A stretch of 64,000 nucleotides of DNA from contig NZ_JAKIRP010000001.1 of the NCBI RefSeq assembly GCF_021646545.1, positions 806,001 through 870,000 of the forward strand, written 5' to 3'. Every line of letters starts with the position of its first letter. The stretch's first letter is position 1. A program made the position numbers and the translations under genes. This document shows positions 1 through 8,130 of this stretch, in pieces. This DNA is from Chitinophaga filiformis (GTDB taxonomy: Bacteria; Bacteroidota; Bacteroidia; Chitinophagales; Chitinophagaceae). Under the pieces are notes generated by a model. That model was not told the origin of the DNA. It was given only the letters and a program-made list of their open reading frames with translations, and ran no database searches.

Positions 1-71
1 GTTTTTCCAGTAGTATGGCTGATCTTCATTGTTAATTTCCTGTGGATAGCCAACACAAAAAGAATAACAAC

Positions 72-79
72 TACATTTG
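72..79 (+). promoter_or_regulatory. possible -7 box upstream of nadA
   Basis: The octamer TACATTTG fits the Bacteroidota -7 consensus TAnnTTTG and lies about 90 bases before the nadA start. I see no good TTG -33 element at 19-23 bases upstream, so this is a weak promoter call. If used, it gives a leader of roughly 85 bases. Confidence 0.25.
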
Positions 80-170
80 TACATCGTGGTCAAAATTAGT
101 TTTCACATATTCACAGCCCTAATAGTAGTGGGTTTTTCTTTTTTAAATAAATAAACTATATATATAAACT

Positions 171-1178
171 ATGATGAGGGAGCTGGAAATTGCAAAAAGC
201 GAACTGCAAAAAAAAGGGTATCTGGATTTGCCGGTTGATGTACGCCTGGATCTCTTTGCAGAAATCGAACGGTTAAAGAAGGAAAAGAATGCGATCGTCC
301 TGGCACATTATTACCAGGAACCCGACATCCAGGATGTAGCCGACTACATCGGTGACAGTCTGGGTTTAAGTCAGCAGGCCGCAAAAACGGATGCCGACAT
401 TATAGTTTTCGCCGGCGTGCATTTTATGGCAGAGACAGCCAAAATCCTGAGTCCGCAGAAAAAAGTTCTACTGCCGGACCTGAAGGCCGGTTGTTCCCTG
501 GCCGATAGCGCGCCTCCGGAGTTATTCAGGAAATTCAAAGAAAAGCATCCCGACCACCTCGTTATTTCCTACATAAATTGTTCTGCAGGTATCAAGGCGC
601 TCAGCGATATCATCTGTACCTCATCTAATGCCGAAAAGATCATCGAAAGCGTCCCCAAGGACCAGCCGATCATTTTTGCCCCCGATAGGAATTTAGGGGC
701 TTATTTGGCCAAAAAAACGGGTAGGGACATGTTACTGTGGAACGGTGCATGTATGGTACACGAGATCTTCTCCCTTGAAAAGATCACAAAATTGAAGATC
801 CGTCACCCGAAAGCTAAGGTGATAGCCCATCCGGAATGTGAGGCGGCAGTACTTGAGATCGCTGACTACATCGGATCTACCACCGGACTCCTGAAGTTTT
901 CTCAGAAAGATGACGCCCAGGAGTATATCGTTGTGACTGAAACCGGTATTCTCCACCAGATGCAAAAAGAAAATCCGGGTAAAACTTTCATTCCAGCGCC
1001 GCCAAATAATGCGTGTGCATGTAATGACTGTCCCCATATGAAGTTGAACACGCTCGAAAAGTTGTACCTGTGCATGGAATATGAAGAGCCGGAGATCACA
1101 ATGAACGAACAATTGAGGATTGCTGCAAAGAAACCAATTGAGAGAATGTTGGAGATCAGCGCTCAGTATGGATTGTAG
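171..1178 (+). CDS. nadA: Quinolinate synthase NadA
   Basis: Condenses iminoaspartate with dihydroxyacetone phosphate to quinolinate, the first committed ring-forming step of de novo NAD synthesis in the cytoplasm. The 335-residue protein has the three-fold repeated NadA layout, with an early AHYYQEP motif (about residues 45-51) and the cysteines expected to hold the [4Fe-4S] cluster: Cys108 in KAGCSLAD, Cys194 in NGACMVHE and Cys287 in the CNDCPHM motif near the C-terminus. Length is normal for the family. Two ATG codons sit side by side at 171 and 174, and either may be used. The usual partner nadB and also nadC are not in the window; nadD lies 54 kb away. A strong hairpin terminator follows directly. 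Confidence 0.96.
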   Translation: MMRELEIAKSELQKKGYLDLPVDVRLDLFAEIERLKKEKNAIVLAHYYQEPDIQDVADYIGDSLGLSQQAAKTDADIIVFAGVHFMAETAKILSPQKKVLLPDLKAGCSLADSAPPELFRKFKEKHPDHLVISYINCSAGIKALSDIICTSSNAEKIIESVPKDQPIIFAPDRNLGAYLAKKTGRDMLLWNGACMVHEIFSLEKITKLKIRHPKAKVIAHPECEAAVLEIADYIGSTTGLLKFSQKDDAQEYIVVTETGILHQMQKENPGKTFIPAPPNNACACNDCPHMKLNTLEKLYLCMEYEEPEITMNEQLRIAAKKPIERMLEISAQYGL

Positions 1179-1232
1179 TTAATTAATTGATAATTATATA
1201 GTTATGAATTATTGACGATATAATTTAAGGTT

Positions 1233-1268
1233 AAAAGGCCTGGTTGGTACATCAACCGGGCCTTTTTT
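1233..1268 (+). terminator. Rho-independent terminator of nadA
   Basis: AAAGGCC then GGTTG pairs across a six-base loop with CAACC and GGCCTTT, followed by a T run. It lies about 55 bases after the nadA stop codon. The right-hand arm ends in six T residues, so it works in the + direction. Confidence 0.85.
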
Positions 1269-1280
1269 ATGCTTTTTAGT

Positions 1281-1800
1281 GGCTTATGGCTGCGATGAAA
1301 AAAGGGATTCCGGGGGATTGGGCAGGACGCTTTGCGCATAACGCACTCCCAATTGAAGGGCTTATAGCTGCGATAAAAATATTTTTGCTGTGGGGGCCTA
1401 CGTGAAAAGTAGAAATATCAAAAATATAGCGCCTTCATTTTTGAAGCGCTTATAGAAACGATGAAAACCTATATCTGATGTCTCGGTCAGGTATACTTCA
1501 TTTACGGCGTTTAAAAATGAAGGCTTTATGGTTGTGATGGATGATATTACTCCGTAGGTACCTACAGAGAATGTCAATTTATCAAAAGCATAAGGCCTTC
1601 GTTTTTGAAGGGCTTATAGCGACGATGAAAATATGAAGGTCGTAGTACATGCGGGTATATGAAATTCAGGTGGCTTTAAAATGAAGGGCTTGTAGCTACG
1701 ATATACACTATTTTACTGTAGGTACCCACAGGATTTGGTGGTTTATTAACAGTATAAGGCCTTCAAAAATGAAGGCCTTATAAATGTGATGAAAATCTGC
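1281..1800. repeat. Degenerate tandem array with a 164-bp period
   Basis: Seven related copies of a motif resembling GAAGGGCTTATAGCTRCGAT start near 1281, 1359, 1447, 1522, 1611, 1687 and 1774. The spacing alternates 78, 88, 75, 89, 76 and 87 bases, so the true unit is about 164 bp and holds two motif copies. The copies at 1447, 1611 and 1774 are the right arms of hairpins; the last (1753-1764 with 1771-1782) is a perfect 12-bp stem with loop AAAAAT. A second landmark, the near-palindrome GTAGGTACCTAC, recurs in each unit at 1389, 1553 and 1717, exactly 164 bases apart. No open reading frame runs through the array. Function unknown; it may be a transcribed structured repeat or a protein-binding array. 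This fills the gap between nadA and the SDR remnant. Confidence 0.8.
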
Positions 1801-1899
1801 ATCGTAGCCACTGTGTAGAAGGAGCGGAGTGTAGGCGGCTTCGCGGCATCACAAAATTTAATGAGTTATCCACATTTTTGGTGAAAGTTAAATTATGTT

Positions 1900-2370
1900 T
1901 CAGGAAAGTCCGCCGTGACAGAAAATTACACTGCCATTCATGTAGTTGTTTGTCACGACTCCAACAATTACATCGGCAATTTCCTCCGCCGCGCCGGCTC
2001 TTCCTACGGCTATTTATGCGGAAAATTTAAAAAAGTTGCGCGCTTGTCTGCTTCATTTAAGAAATTCCACCAGGGTGTGTCAATTACTGCCGAGGAATAA
2101 TCCGCCGCTTTTTGCTCCGCTAAGGGTAATAATGAGGTGATCGAACGCACCCGATGAAAAGAAATTGCGTAGTTCATTTTTATCGGTACTATCCAATGCC
2201 GCTACTTTTAAATCCGGATCCGACATTCGAAGCGCTGATATTTTTTTCTGATCGCGCGCGGTAACTGTTACATCGTCGCTTAATGCCAGTAATTTTTTTG
2301 CGGTGGCCAATCCGATACCTGAGGTGCCGCCGGCGACAAATACTTTCTGATTGTTAAAATGCTTTGTCAT
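1900..2370 (-). pseudogene. Short-chain dehydrogenase remnant with internal deletion
   Basis: The intact N-terminal part (2080-2370, 96 codons) carries the Rossmann nucleotide-binding motif GGTSGIG of classical SDR oxidoreductases. Downstream on the same strand, in shifted frames, are recognisable C-terminal pieces: a segment reading VIDTPWWNFLNEADKRATF (about 2020-2085), then AVGRAGAAEEIADVIVG and a final CHGGLS ending at a TGA at 1900-1902. The middle of the protein, including the catalytic Tyr-x-x-x-Lys, is missing, and at least two frame changes separate the pieces. This is a broken gene that cannot make an active enzyme. The AraC-type regulator immediately upstream on the same strand is also damaged, so the pair seems to be decaying together. 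Confidence 0.82.
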
Positions 2371-2437
2371 TGTCTGTTTGTTTAACAGTACAAAGTTTCA
2401 AAGCTGTTGGCAGGAAAAATTGTTCAAGGAATGCAGA

Positions 2438-3322
2438 TCATTGATCGGATGCTGCAACTGCGCTGCCATTTTCCTGCTGGCGGTAGGCAAGGGGAGTAAG
2501 TCATGTTATTTTTTTGAAGAAATGGCTAAAGGCAGCCGGCTCGCTAAAGTTCAATTCGTAAGCAATTTCCGCCGCGGATAGGGAAGTGGATCTAAGCAGC
2601 ACTTTGGCTTCTTGTGCCAGCATCTCGCTGATAGCATCTGATGCTGTCCGGTTGCTGACATTTTTTACCATTCTGTTCAGGTGATTAGGTGTGACATGAA
2701 GCAGCTTTGCATAATCAGCCACCTGCCGCAATGATAAAAAATGTTCAGCCACGAGTTTATAGAACCGGGTTACAAGATAGGAGCTGGCACTTGCATCACC
2801 GGGGGAGATTGGAAGGTTTTGCCTTTCATAGCTTCGTTTTGCAGTCAGCAACATCAGGTCGAGGTACATTTTTATTGCGGTTTCTCTACCTGAGTTTAGT
2901 TCCTGCACCTCCTGGTTTATTCTTAAAAGCAGTGAGGTTAGTTCGTGTATTTCTTCCCTAGTACATTTAAAAGTCTGTTGCCGGGCATAGTTAAGAAGTG
3001 GAAATTCAGCTCCTGGTCTGCCTGCGGGAACCAGACTCTCGATAAAACTCCCGTCAAATAATAGATGGTAGCCAAAAGTGTCGGGACTAACATTGAACTT
3101 AGCATGTATTTGGCCTGGAATGGAAAAATTGACTGAGCTGGCACTTACTTCAAAGTGTTCCAGTCCGAGTTGTACATGAAGAGCGCCACAAAGGAGAATC
3201 CCAAATCTATAAAATCCGGATTTTGCAGGACTATAATCAGGTATCATTCCTTCGATGGAATAGATTTCAAAACCTGCAACCTTTTTGTCGTCTTGCTAGT
3301 TGGTGATACCCAAATGGAGCAT
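2438..3322 (-). pseudogene. AraC-family regulator interrupted by two nonsense codons
   Basis: The longest open stretch (2501-3247, 248 codons) is an AraC/XylS-type protein with a cupin-like N-terminal half and a C-terminal double helix-turn-helix (LRQVADYAKLLHVTPNHLNR, then SAAEIAYELNFSEPAAFSHFFKK). Two in-frame stops cut what looks like a longer original gene. Near the N-terminus, ATG at 3322 opens MLHLGITN, then TAG at 3296-3298, then QDDKKVAGFEIYSIEGM running into the open stretch. At the C-terminus a TGA at 2501-2503 replaces a probable Gly codon, and the same frame continues as LTPLAYRQ, the standard AraC ending, for 20 codons to a TGA at 2438. A start at 3247 could still give a shortened protein. 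Its likely target is the SDR remnant just downstream. Sequencing error at both sites is possible but less likely. Confidence 0.75.
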
Positions 3323-3406
3323 TTTGGGTTTTGTCTCTGTGAAGTACTGCGTACTGAGAGGAGAGTTGGTGGGTTGGTTTGTTAACGGGTAGCTTTATTG
3401 TATCAA

Positions 3407-3457
3407 AAATACGAATGATCCATTACCTGCCAAGAGAAGGGAGGATCACTCGTATTT
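3407..3457 (-). terminator. Terminator downstream of feoA
   Basis: Arms 3407-3421 and 3443-3457 pair over 15 positions with one mismatch. Read on the minus strand the hairpin ends in a T run (GTATTTTTG). It begins within 10 bases of the feoA stop codon and separates feoA from the decayed AraC gene. Confidence 0.75.
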
Positions 3458-3462
3458 ACTTT

Positions 3463-3702
3463 TTAATGTACTTCTTCTACCCATATAAAGTCTGCTTCTG
3501 TTTTGCGAAGGGAAAGATTATAGCCGGCTACCATAATAGAGATCGGATCTCCCAGGGGAGCAATCTTCTCTATTTTAACAGTTTCACCTGGTACACATCC
3601 CATTTCCATCAATTTAATGTGCAAATCATCTTTTTCGAACGATGTGATGACAGCACTTTTACCTATAGCAAGCGAAGACAATTTTATCACTCCCTTTTTC
3701 AT
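3463..3702 (-). CDS. feoA: Ferrous iron transport protein FeoA
   Basis: A 79-residue SH3-like protein that assists FeoB in Fe(II) uptake at the inner face of the cytoplasmic membrane. It shows the family pattern: an N-terminal LSSLAIGKSAVITSF segment, a central LMEMGCVPGETVKI turn, and a C-terminal PISIMVAGYNLSLRKTEADFI strand pair. Length is typical for a free-standing FeoA. Its usual neighbour feoB is not adjacent but lies at 48.5 kb on the other strand, so the two are unlinked here. It is flanked by its own terminator and a possible -7 box, suggesting a single-gene transcript. I see no clear Fur-type operator. Confidence 0.9.
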   Translation of the reverse strand: MKKGVIKLSSLAIGKSAVITSFEKDDLHIKLMEMGCVPGETVKIEKIAPLGDPISIMVAGYNLSLRKTEADFIWVEEVH

Positions 3703-3740
3703 CCGTTGTAATTTAATCTTTAATGCCTGGTGCTTTTTCT

Positions 3741-3748
3741 CAAACTTA
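3741..3748 (-). promoter_or_regulatory. possible -7 box for feoA
   Basis: On the minus strand the octamer TAAGTTTG matches TAnnTTTG and lies about 40 bases before the feoA ATG. No clean TTG element was found at the right distance, so confidence is modest. Confidence 0.3.
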
Positions 3749-3901
3749 GCAGGTGATAAATTGTATATCTTACTAAGGTCGATGTTTGATGGAGCAAAGG
3801 TACAGGCTGGGTCTCAATCGAACAAAGACAGATGAAGGCTAAACGGAAATTTCACTATATTTTTACATTCTGAATTACTTATAAAACACAGCGCGCAGGT
3901 T

Positions 3902-4333
3902 ATGGCTATCAATTTTACCCCTCATGAGGTGAAGTTAAATCTTAAAAACAGGACAGGACTAAAGACTTTTATTAAGAATTTGTTTGCCAGGGAAGGGCAG
4001 GGGCTCCGTAATCTCCAGTATGTTTTCTGCTCGGACGAATACCTGCTGCAGATCAACCAGCAGTTTTTGCAGCACGACACCCTTACAGATATTGTAACCT
4101 TTGAGTTAGGGGAGGACCCAGCCATTACCGAAGGAGAAATCTACATCAGTGTAGATAGGGTCAGGGAGAATGCATTGAAGTTTAAGGTACCCGAAGAACA
4201 TGAGCTGCATAGGGTAATTTTTCATGGTGCTTTGCATTTATGTGGCTTCAAAGACAAGACTAAAGATCAATCTGCCTTGATGCGTCAGAAAGAGAACGAA
4301 TACCTTGAGCTTTACTTTGGGATAAACTCGTAA
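3902..4333 (+). CDS. ybeY: Endoribonuclease YbeY (rRNA maturation factor)
   Basis: Single-strand-specific, metal-dependent endoribonuclease that takes part in 16S rRNA 3' end maturation and ribosome quality control. The 143-residue protein ends with the YbeY zinc motif HGALHLCGFKDKTKD; the two first histidines are present, while the final His of the classical HGxLHLxGxDH form is replaced by Lys, as I recall in other members of the phylum. The segment DTLTDIVTFELGE matches the conserved central TDVLSF-like strand. The stop codon is followed immediately by a parS-like palindrome and then a terminator. mnmG comes next on the same strand but 1.9 kb away. Confidence 0.93.
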   Translation: MAINFTPHEVKLNLKNRTGLKTFIKNLFAREGQGLRNLQYVFCSDEYLLQINQQFLQHDTLTDIVTFELGEDPAITEGEIYISVDRVRENALKFKVPEEHELHRVIFHGALHLCGFKDKTKDQSALMRQKENEYLELYFGINS

Positions 4334-4349
4334 TGTTCCACGTGGAACA
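4334..4349. promoter_or_regulatory. parS-like ParB-binding palindrome, copy 1
   Basis: Perfect 16-bp palindrome TGTTCCACGTGGAACA, starting directly after the ybeY stop codon; the symmetry extends outwards to 4329-4354 (26 bp). It closely matches the general bacterial parS consensus TGTTNCACGTGNAACA recognised by ParB. An identical core occurs at 6133. parS sites cluster near the replication origin, and mnmG (gidA), a common origin-proximal gene, lies between the sites and the rest of the window. ParB, ParA and DnaA genes are not in the window. Confidence 0.75.
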
Positions 4350-4354
4350 TTACG

Positions 4355-4385
4355 AAACCCCGCGATAGTCTATCGCGGGGTTTTT
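4355..4385 (+). terminator. Terminator of ybeY
   Basis: AAACCCCGCGATAG (4355-4368) pairs with CTATCGCGGGGTTT after a one-base spacer, followed by a T run to 4385. It starts right after the parS-like palindrome. It is the strongest hairpin in the region. Confidence 0.88.
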
Positions 4386-4841
4386 GTTTTGAAGGCAATT
4401 GCTCGGGTTGGTTGTTAGTTTTACATGCCTGGTATCAGACCGATTAACAATAGCCCTTACGAACGCTATCCCTCTATCCCAACTAGGATAACCGTCTTAA
4501 GAAAGTAGTCGCCTGGTTTGTACTCTGTACCGCACTGACCTGCAGGAATCATGTACCGCAAAAAATGCAAGGGTGCTTCACCGAATGATTGAATATTAAT
4601 GTTTACCCGCTTAACGACCTCATGGTCGTTATGAATTGCTTCAGGCCCCCACCTCAGATCGGTAGTGTGTTGTTGGTAAACTCCCAACAGCGCTAGCTAT
4701 ACAGATTTGTAGCTCTAACTCTATAATGACTGATATCTTTTAGAAAAGTCTATCACCCTTCTGAGTCGGCTTAATCGATATTGTTAAACTAGTGATATAT
4801 CAGTGCTTTCCCTTTTTCAACTCATATATAACACATGTGCG

Positions 4842-4937
4842 AGCCATATATAACCCATATATAACCCATATCCCTATAGATACGGGTTATATATGGCTTG
4901 TATATGGATTATATATGGGTTATATATGGATTATATC
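4842..4937. repeat. AT-rich 11-bp tandem repeats arranged as an inverted repeat
   Basis: Copies of CCATATATAAC are stacked on the left (from about 4844), and their reverse complement GTTATATATGG is stacked on the right (to about 4937). The arms 4842-4856 and 4884-4898 are a perfect 15-bp inverted repeat (AGCCATATATAACCC) with a 27-base centre. More right-hand copies extend past the arm. Function unknown; such AT-rich cruciform-prone DNA would melt easily. Confidence 0.75.
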
Positions 4938-5673
4938 CGAAGACAGACTATAGTAGCGGCTTTGCAACGAATAGTTGAATAGTTGTTTATCTATTAACCT
5001 GTAAAAGAATGTTTTTTGTAGTCAATAAATGTATAACTCTTTCGTAGCTGGCACGTCCGGTAACGTTTTTATATTCCAGGGATCAAGTTGGATCCTGACT
5101 TTGGTAACAGTTAAAAGGCGGTGTTTTTGGATGGACGATTCTCACGGTTTTTGGGGAGATCATGTACATCTCAAGGTGCAGATAGTGTCTGTAGCTATAG
5201 GTGATCAAAGCAAAAGAAGTTGGAAGGGTCGAAGCATCTAGGGGCGTAATTGATCCGCCCACGTGTCTGGTGCCTACATTATAGTTGTGGCGGGGCGCAA
5301 AGGCATAGAACTGTTTGCTTGTCACCCGGGGTGTGAAACAAGGTGGTCAATATAAGGTAGTCGTTCGCCAGTCATCATAAGGTTGAGTGTCTGGATACGA
5401 ACTTTCTGCCCAGGCGAGGGATACTTGAAAAGCCCAGCGCTTAAGTTGTTAAAACTAAGCTAGTATGCCAGGAGATACGGCTACAGTACGTAGGGGAAAA
5501 GAAATGACCTACCCTATCGGAAGAACAAGAATAGAAGTTGGTGCTAAGCAAGTGGGGCGGCTGCCTGGTATGTATTGTGTGCGTTCAATGAACGGACCCA
5601 GAAGGAGCGAAGCGTTAATCTATTTCACAATTATTTCTCCTGAATAATAACGGTGTATAAAGGAAGGGCCGAA

Positions 5674-5930
5674 GCCGATAAGCATAGCGGTTTCAGGTGG
5701 GAATCACTGGCCTTTGTTGTTTGAAGCATGTCCGCACGATTGACAGGGGTTTGATGCATATTCAAAAAGCTCACACGATTCCAAACGCCTAATCGACACG
5801 CAGCTTCAAAGAACACAGCCAGTGATCCCAGCCTGAAGACCGCAGTACCACCAACGACTTTCACATTACAGCACTTCCGAAGAACAAGGGGCCGATTGGG
5901 CATAGCAGTTTCAAGTGGAAATCACTGCCT
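5674..5930. repeat. Imperfect long foldback plus a third direct copy
   Basis: The left arm (about 5687-5734, beginning GCGGTTTCAGGTGGG) and right arm (about 5794-5843, whose reverse complement begins GCGGTCTTCAGGCTGGG) share ATCACTGGC and TTTGAAGC blocks at matching positions, forming a roughly 50-bp imperfect stem around a 60-base loop. A further copy of the first 40 bases (GCCGAT..GCATAGC..GTTTCA..GTGG.AATCACTG) lies in direct orientation at 5891-5930. This could be a structured RNA, a foldback element or a decayed repeat family. Confidence 0.6.
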
Positions 5931-6132
5931 AGTTATTTTGGTCATCCAATTGACAGTCGCTTACCAAATATCTGCTGCCAAACTGCTTAAAACCGCACAG
6001 GTTTCTAATGAACTCAACCCATGGTCCCAGCGTGACGACCGTGGGTTCATCTACAACTTATCATCCCAAGAAAGGATCAGTAAGTATTAAAGGGTCCCCC
6101 TTAGCGATGCACTTGTGAAACATTCCCTAAGA

Positions 6133-6148
6133 TGTTCCACGTGGAACA
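6133..6148. promoter_or_regulatory. parS-like ParB-binding palindrome, copy 2
   Basis: Second exact copy of TGTTCCACGTGGAACA, 51 bases before the mnmG start codon and 1.8 kb from the first copy. It lies just upstream of where a -33 element would sit for the -7 box at 6170, so ParB bound here could influence mnmG transcription. Confidence 0.75.
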
Positions 6149-6169
6149 TTATATATCCTTCCTTCTATG

Positions 6170-6177
6170 TACTTTTG
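6170..6177 (+). promoter_or_regulatory. possible -7 box for mnmG
   Basis: TACTTTTG matches the TAnnTTTG consensus and ends 21 bases before the preferred mnmG ATG at 6199. No TTG is visible at the usual -33 distance; that position is next to the parS-like palindrome. Confidence 0.35.
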
Positions 6178-6198
6178 CATTTCTATTTAAACAAGATT

Positions 6199-8067
6199 AT
6201 GTTTCCATCTTACGATGTTATTGTGGTAGGCGCCGGACACGCCGGTTGCGAGGCAGCGGCAGCTGCTGCAAATATGGGATCCAAGGTATTACTGGTGACC
6301 ATGAATATGCAAACTATAGCTCAGATGAGTTGCAATCCGGCAATGGGAGGTATCGCCAAAGGTCAGATAGTAAGAGAGATTGACGCCCTGGGTGGATACT
6401 CTGGTATAGTTACAGATCAGTCAATGATACAGTTCCGCATGCTGAACCGTTCGAAGGGACCAGCTATGTGGAGCCCCCGTACCCAGAATGATCGTATGCT
6501 GTTTGCTGCTAAATGGAGAGAAGCATTAGAGCAAACCCCTAATGTGGACTTCTACCAGGATATGGTAAAAGGACTCTTAGTGAAAGATGGTGTTTGCTAC
6601 GGTGTAGTGACAGGCCTCGGTCATGAAATAAAAGCAAAGTCAGTAGTATTAACCAATGGTACATTCCTGAATGGAGTGATGCATATAGGCGATAAACAAT
6701 TCGGTGGAGGAAGGGTAGCAGAAAAAGCGGCGACTGGAATCACCGAACAACTAGTTTCCCTGGGTTTCGAAAGTGACCGTTTGAAAACAGGAACACCTCC
6801 GAGAATCGATGCGAGAAGTCTTGACTATTCAAAAATGGAAGAGCAACCAGGTGATGAAGTCATCACAGGTTTTTCTTTTTTGGATGTTGAGAAGATTAAA
6901 CCGGAACAACAGAGAAGTTGCCACATCACCTATACGAGTGATAAGGTACATGAAATGCTGAAGACCGGTTTCGACAGATCACCCATGTTTCAGGGAAGGA
7001 TTCAGGGAGTAGGTCCAAGATACTGTCCAAGTATTGAAGATAAGATCAACCGCTTCGCAGAAAGAGACAGGCACCAATTGTTCGTGGAGCCGGAAGGTTG
7101 GAACACGGTAGAAATTTATGTGAATGGTTTTTCAACATCTCTTCCGGAAGATGTACAATATAAAGCATTGCAGTTAGTACCAGGATTTGAGAATGTGAAA
7201 ATGTTCCGCCCGGGTTATGCGATAGAGTATGATTATTTTCCACCAACCCAATTGCAATTTTCCCTGGAAACTAAGCAAATCCAGAATTTGTTTTTTGCAG
7301 GACAGATCAATGGAACAACCGGTTATGAAGAAGCAGCTTGCCAGGGATTGATGGCAGGTATCAATGCTCACCTGAAAGCAACCGGTCAGGCACCATTTGT
7401 ATTGAAGAGAAGTGAGGCATACATAGGAGTACTGATCGATGATCTGATTAATAAGGGTACCGATGAACCATATCGTATGTTTACCTCAAGAGCCGAGTTC
7501 AGAACTTTGTTAAGACAGGATAACGCTGACCTGCGTCTGACGGAGAAAAGTTTTGAGATGGGATTGGCCGGACAAAACAGATTGCATAAAGTGACGCTGA
7601 AGAAAGAAGGAGTAGAGAAGATAAAAACTATTCTTAAAGAACTGCCAATTGATCCGGAAGAAATAAATCACCTGCTCGCAGAAAAAGATTCTTCACCACT
7701 TCCGCAAAGGATGCGTGCTTATCAAATTTTGTTGAGACCATCTCTGGATATTTTCTCTATGAGAAATAGTGTAGCCAAAATTGGAAAAGCACTGGCAGAG
7801 TTTAGTGATGAAACTTTGGAACAGGCAGAGATACAGATCAAGTATGAAGTGTATATCGAAAAGGAAATTGACCTGGTAAAAAGAATGAGCCAGATGGAAG
7901 ATCTGATTATTCCCGATAGTTTCGATTATTCAAAACTTGTTTCACTAAGTACAGAGGCAAGGCAGAAATTTAATAAAATTCGTCCACGTACCTTAGGACA
8001 AGCAAGCAGGATCAGTGGAGTGAATCCAAGTGATGTACAGATCCTGATGGTGTATATGGGTAGGTAG
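6199..8067 (+). CDS. mnmG: tRNA uridine-5-carboxymethylaminomethyl(34) synthesis enzyme MnmG
   Basis: FAD-dependent enzyme (GidA) that works with the GTPase MnmE to install the carboxymethylaminomethyl or aminomethyl group on wobble uridine 34 of certain tRNAs. The 622-residue protein opens with the dinucleotide-binding motif VVGAGHAGCEAAAAAANMG and has the family signatures CNPAMGGIAKG, RTQNDR, LKTGTPPRID and, near the C-terminus, RPRTLGQASRISGVNPSD. I chose ATG 6199 because the FAD motif follows at the normal distance; the frame is open from 6115 but the extra 28 residues are not conserved and would run through the parS-like palindrome. mnmG is often close to the chromosome origin, which fits the two flanking parS-like sites. 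A terminator follows at 8095. Confidence 0.97.
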   Translation: MFPSYDVIVVGAGHAGCEAAAAAANMGSKVLLVTMNMQTIAQMSCNPAMGGIAKGQIVREIDALGGYSGIVTDQSMIQFRMLNRSKGPAMWSPRTQNDRMLFAAKWREALEQTPNVDFYQDMVKGLLVKDGVCYGVVTGLGHEIKAKSVVLTNGTFLNGVMHIGDKQFGGGRVAEKAATGITEQLVSLGFESDRLKTGTPPRIDARSLDYSKMEEQPGDEVITGFSFLDVEKIKPEQQRSCHITYTSDKVHEMLKTGFDRSPMFQGRIQGVGPRYCPSIEDKINRFAERDRHQLFVEPEGWNTVEIYVNGFSTSLPEDVQYKALQLVPGFENVKMFRPGYAIEYDYFPPTQLQFSLETKQIQNLFFAGQINGTTGYEEAACQGLMAGINAHLKATGQAPFVLKRSEAYIGVLIDDLINKGTDEPYRMFTSRAEFRTLLRQDNADLRLTEKSFEMGLAGQNRLHKVTLKKEGVEKIKTILKELPIDPEEINHLLAEKDSSPLPQRMRAYQILLRPSLDIFSMRNSVAKIGKALAEFSDETLEQAEIQIKYEVYIEKEIDLVKRMSQMEDLIIPDSFDYSKLVSLSTEARQKFNKIRPRTLGQASRISGVNPSDVQILMVYMGR

Positions 8068-8094
8068 AAAAAATATTTATTGAATTGAAAAATA

Positions 8095-8130
8095 AAAATA
8101 CATGCTTTCTAAGGGCATGTATTTTTTTTT
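8095..8130 (+). terminator. Terminator of mnmG
   Basis: AAAATACATGC (8095-8105) pairs with GCATGTATTTT (8115-8125) across a nine-base loop, with a T run to 8130. It begins 27 bases after the mnmG stop. Confidence 0.85.

Larger units (their letters stand above)
4390..6130. other. Gene-poor stretch between the two parS-like sites
   Basis: About 1.7 kb with no protein I can support. Short open frames exist on both strands (for example 4466-4687 and 5083-5325 on the minus strand, 5631-5903 on the minus strand) but none resembles a known family, several begin at non-ATG codons, and they overlap one another. The content I can see is repetitive: AT-rich tandem and inverted repeats at 4842-4937 and an imperfect foldback with a third direct copy at 5674-5930. 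It may be origin-proximal regulatory DNA, structured RNA, or an eroded insertion. Confidence 0.6.

Noticed and set aside
732..1112. 126-codon minus-strand frame inside nadA
   Set aside because: It is antisense to a conserved gene, has no recognisable motif and no supporting context.
1281..1800. CRISPR-like array
   Set aside because: The repeats are highly degenerate, spaced 75-89 bases with a 164-base superperiod, and no cas genes or uniform spacers are present.
1866..1874. Perfect DnaA box TTATCCACA as an origin signal
   Set aside because: Only one perfect box was seen in this gap, with no cluster, no dnaA gene and no AT-rich partner, so an origin cannot be claimed.
4466..4687. 73-codon minus-strand frame
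   Set aside because: No family match that I know, low context support and located in a repeat-rich gap.
5083..5325. 80-codon minus-strand frame
   Set aside because: Starts at a non-ATG codon and matches nothing I recognise; it is kept only as part of the unassigned stretch.
5631..5903. 90-codon minus-strand frame
   Set aside because: It runs through the foldback repeat and its composition follows the repeat rather than a protein.
6115..6198. N-terminal extension of MnmG
   Set aside because: The 28 extra codons pass through the parS-like palindrome and precede the FAD motif without any conservation.
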